A stretch of DNA of 14,893 bases from NCBI GenBank assembly GCA_022361095.1, contig JAKSBO010000258.1:1-14893 (forward strand). The letters are read 5' to 3'. This DNA is from Desulfobacterales bacterium (GTDB taxonomy: Bacteria; Desulfobacterota; Desulfobacteria; Desulfobacterales; Desulfobacteraceae). This document shows positions 14,002 to 14,893 of the stretch, piece after piece. Made by a program: the position numbers and the translations under genes. Each line of letters opens with the position of its first letter. Position 1 is the first letter of the stretch. The notes under the pieces were generated by a model. It searched no databases. It worked only from the letters and a program-made list of their open reading frames with translations, and had not been told where the DNA came from.

Positions 14002-14030
14002 TTGACCTGATACTTAAGTTAACCTATAAC
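14002..14030 (+). promoter_or_regulatory. Sigma-70-type promoter of the quinone oxidoreductase gene
   Basis: TTGACC (14002-14007), exactly 17 bases, then TATAAC (14025-14030). A transcript would start near 14037, giving a 5' leader of about 90 bases. The leader can fold CGGGA/TCCCG (14036-14054) at its very start and CGTAAAT/ATTTACG (14090-14111) just before GGAGG (14114-14118). Confidence 0.7.
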
Positions 14031-14032
14031 TT
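14016..14032. promoter_or_regulatory. Palindrome overlapping the -10 box (candidate operator)
   Basis: AAGTTA and TAACTT are separated by five bases and cover the spacer end and the -10 element of the promoter at 14002-14030. A repressor bound here would block RNA polymerase. No candidate regulator gene is in the window. Confidence 0.4.
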
Positions 14033-14127
14033 GAACGGGAGAATTTTAATCCCGGTAACTTTTGCAAAACCCTGACGCTATTTAATGGACGTAAATTCAT
14101 AATCATTTACGATGGAGGAAATCAGCG

Positions 14128-14893
14128 ATGACATCCACATTACCAGAACAGATGAAAGTGATTGAAATTACCGAACCGGGCGGTCCCGAGGCCCTTTCTG
14201 TGGGAAGCAGGCCCCTGCCCCAGCCGAAACCGGCAGAGGTGCTGATCAAGGTGGCGGCCACCGGTATAAACGGGCCCGATATAGTTCAGCGTAGAGGGCA
14301 TTATCCGCCGCCAAAGGGCGCATCGGACCTTCTGGGTCTGGAGATCGCAGGAACTATCGTTGCCGTGGGCAGCGATGTCAGCGATTGGTCCGTGGGAGAC
14401 CAGGTCTGTGCCCTGACCAACGGCGGCGGTTATGCCGAGTATTGTGCCGTTCTGGCGCCCCATTGCCTGCCGATTCCAAAAGGCTTGAGTTTGGTGGAAG
14501 CCGCGGGGATTCCCGAAACGTTCTTCACGGTTTGGAGCAATATCTTCATGGGAGCCGGACTCAAAGAAGGGGAAATCTTTCTTATCCACGGCGGTTCAGG
14601 CGGTATCGGCTCAACGGCCATCATGCTTGGAAAAGCTTTCGGTGCAAAGGTCTATGCCACCGACAGCCCTGCAGAACGATGTGAAGCCTGTAAAGGTTTC
14701 GGCGCCGATCGGGTGATTGACTACAACGCCGAAGATTTTGTTGAAGTTGTTAGAGATGAGGTCAAGGGCGCCAATGTGATTCTCGATATTGTCGGAGGAG
14801 ACTACATTGCACGCAATATCAAGGCGTCGGCGCCGGATGGACGCATCGTTCAGATTGCATTTAACAAGGGCTCAAAAGTTGAAATTAATTTGA
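14128..14893 (+). CDS. NAD(P)H quinone oxidoreductase, PIG3-like (partial, cut by window end)
   Basis: First 255 residues of a zinc-free medium-chain dehydrogenase/reductase; the frame is open to the window edge, and PIG3-type proteins run to about 325 residues. The N-terminal GroES-like domain contains PAEVLIKVAATGINGPDIVQRRGHYPPPKGASDLLGLEIAG (about 35-75). Residues matching zinc ligands of alcohol dehydrogenases are missing, as in quinone reductases. The Rossmann domain has FLIHGGSGGIGSTAIMLGKAFGA (about 150-172), the NADPH-binding loop of this family, and YATDSPAERCEACKGFGADRVIDY (about 175-198). The likely role is one-electron or two-electron reduction of quinones or enones with NADPH. 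ATG 14128 follows GGAGG (14114-14118) with its own promoter; it seems independent of the amidohydrolase gene upstream. Confidence 0.88.
   Translation, partial: MTSTLPEQMKVIEITEPGGPEALSVGSRPLPQPKPAEVLIKVAATGINGPDIVQRRGHYPPPKGASDLLGLEIAGTIVAVGSDVSDWSVGDQVCALTNGGGYAEYCAVLAPHCLPIPKGLSLVEAAGIPETFFTVWSNIFMGAGLKEGEIFLIHGGSGGIGSTAIMLGKAFGAKVYATDSPAERCEACKGFGADRVIDYNAEDFVEVVRDEVKGANVILDIVGGDYIARNIKASAPDGRIVQIAFNKGSKVEINL

Overview
The window looks like chromosome from a flagellated, strictly anaerobic deltaproteobacterium (Desulfobacterota), most likely a sulfate reducer of the Desulfobacter/Desulfobacula/Desulfococcus type. This is inferred from gene content, not from a database search. The main clue is a nondecarboxylating-type glutaryl-CoA dehydrogenase next to a complete biotin-dependent, membrane-bound glutaconyl-CoA decarboxylase. 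That combination is known from anaerobes that degrade aromatics and dicarboxylates. Genes are tightly packed, many with Shine-Dalgarno sites, and the intergenic gaps are rich in palindromes.

Layout. 1-821: a short flagellin on the plus strand, followed by a GC-rich, hairpin-rich gap (822-1237). 1238-1783: a stand-alone CBS-pair protein. 1965-6552 (minus strand): one operon in the order acyl-CoA dehydrogenase, biotin carrier, carboxyltransferase alpha, a 52-residue one-helix subunit too short for ordinary ORF lists, and the membrane beta subunit. Together these should take glutaryl-CoA through glutaconyl-CoA to crotonyl-CoA while pumping Na+. A 124-bp imperfect inverted-repeat element sits inside this operon between the carrier and alpha genes. 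6740-6777: a strong hairpin terminator. 6821-9770 (minus): an iron/corrinoid-family ABC importer (binding protein, permease, ATPase) preceded by a near-consensus sigma-70 promoter and a long folded leader that ends in a terminator-like hairpin just before the ribosome binding site. This is riboswitch- or attenuator-like architecture of a class I do not recognise.

10044-12440 (minus): a DUF1611/DgcN-type protein and an enolase-superfamily epimerase/racemase (DgcA type), a pair linked to D-glutamate use through N-acetyl-D-glutamate. 12594-13832 (plus, divergent): an MtaD/TrzN-type amidohydrolase, probably an adenosine-derivative deaminase. 14128-end (plus): the first 255 residues of a PIG3-type quinone oxidoreductase behind a good promoter overlapped by a palindrome.

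A family of dispersed 55-100-bp palindromic repeats (three copies: 1780-1879, 11180-11279, 11320-11374) abuts stop codons or fills gaps and is the most repeat-like signal in the window. I saw no tRNA, rRNA, CRISPR array, transposase or phage gene.
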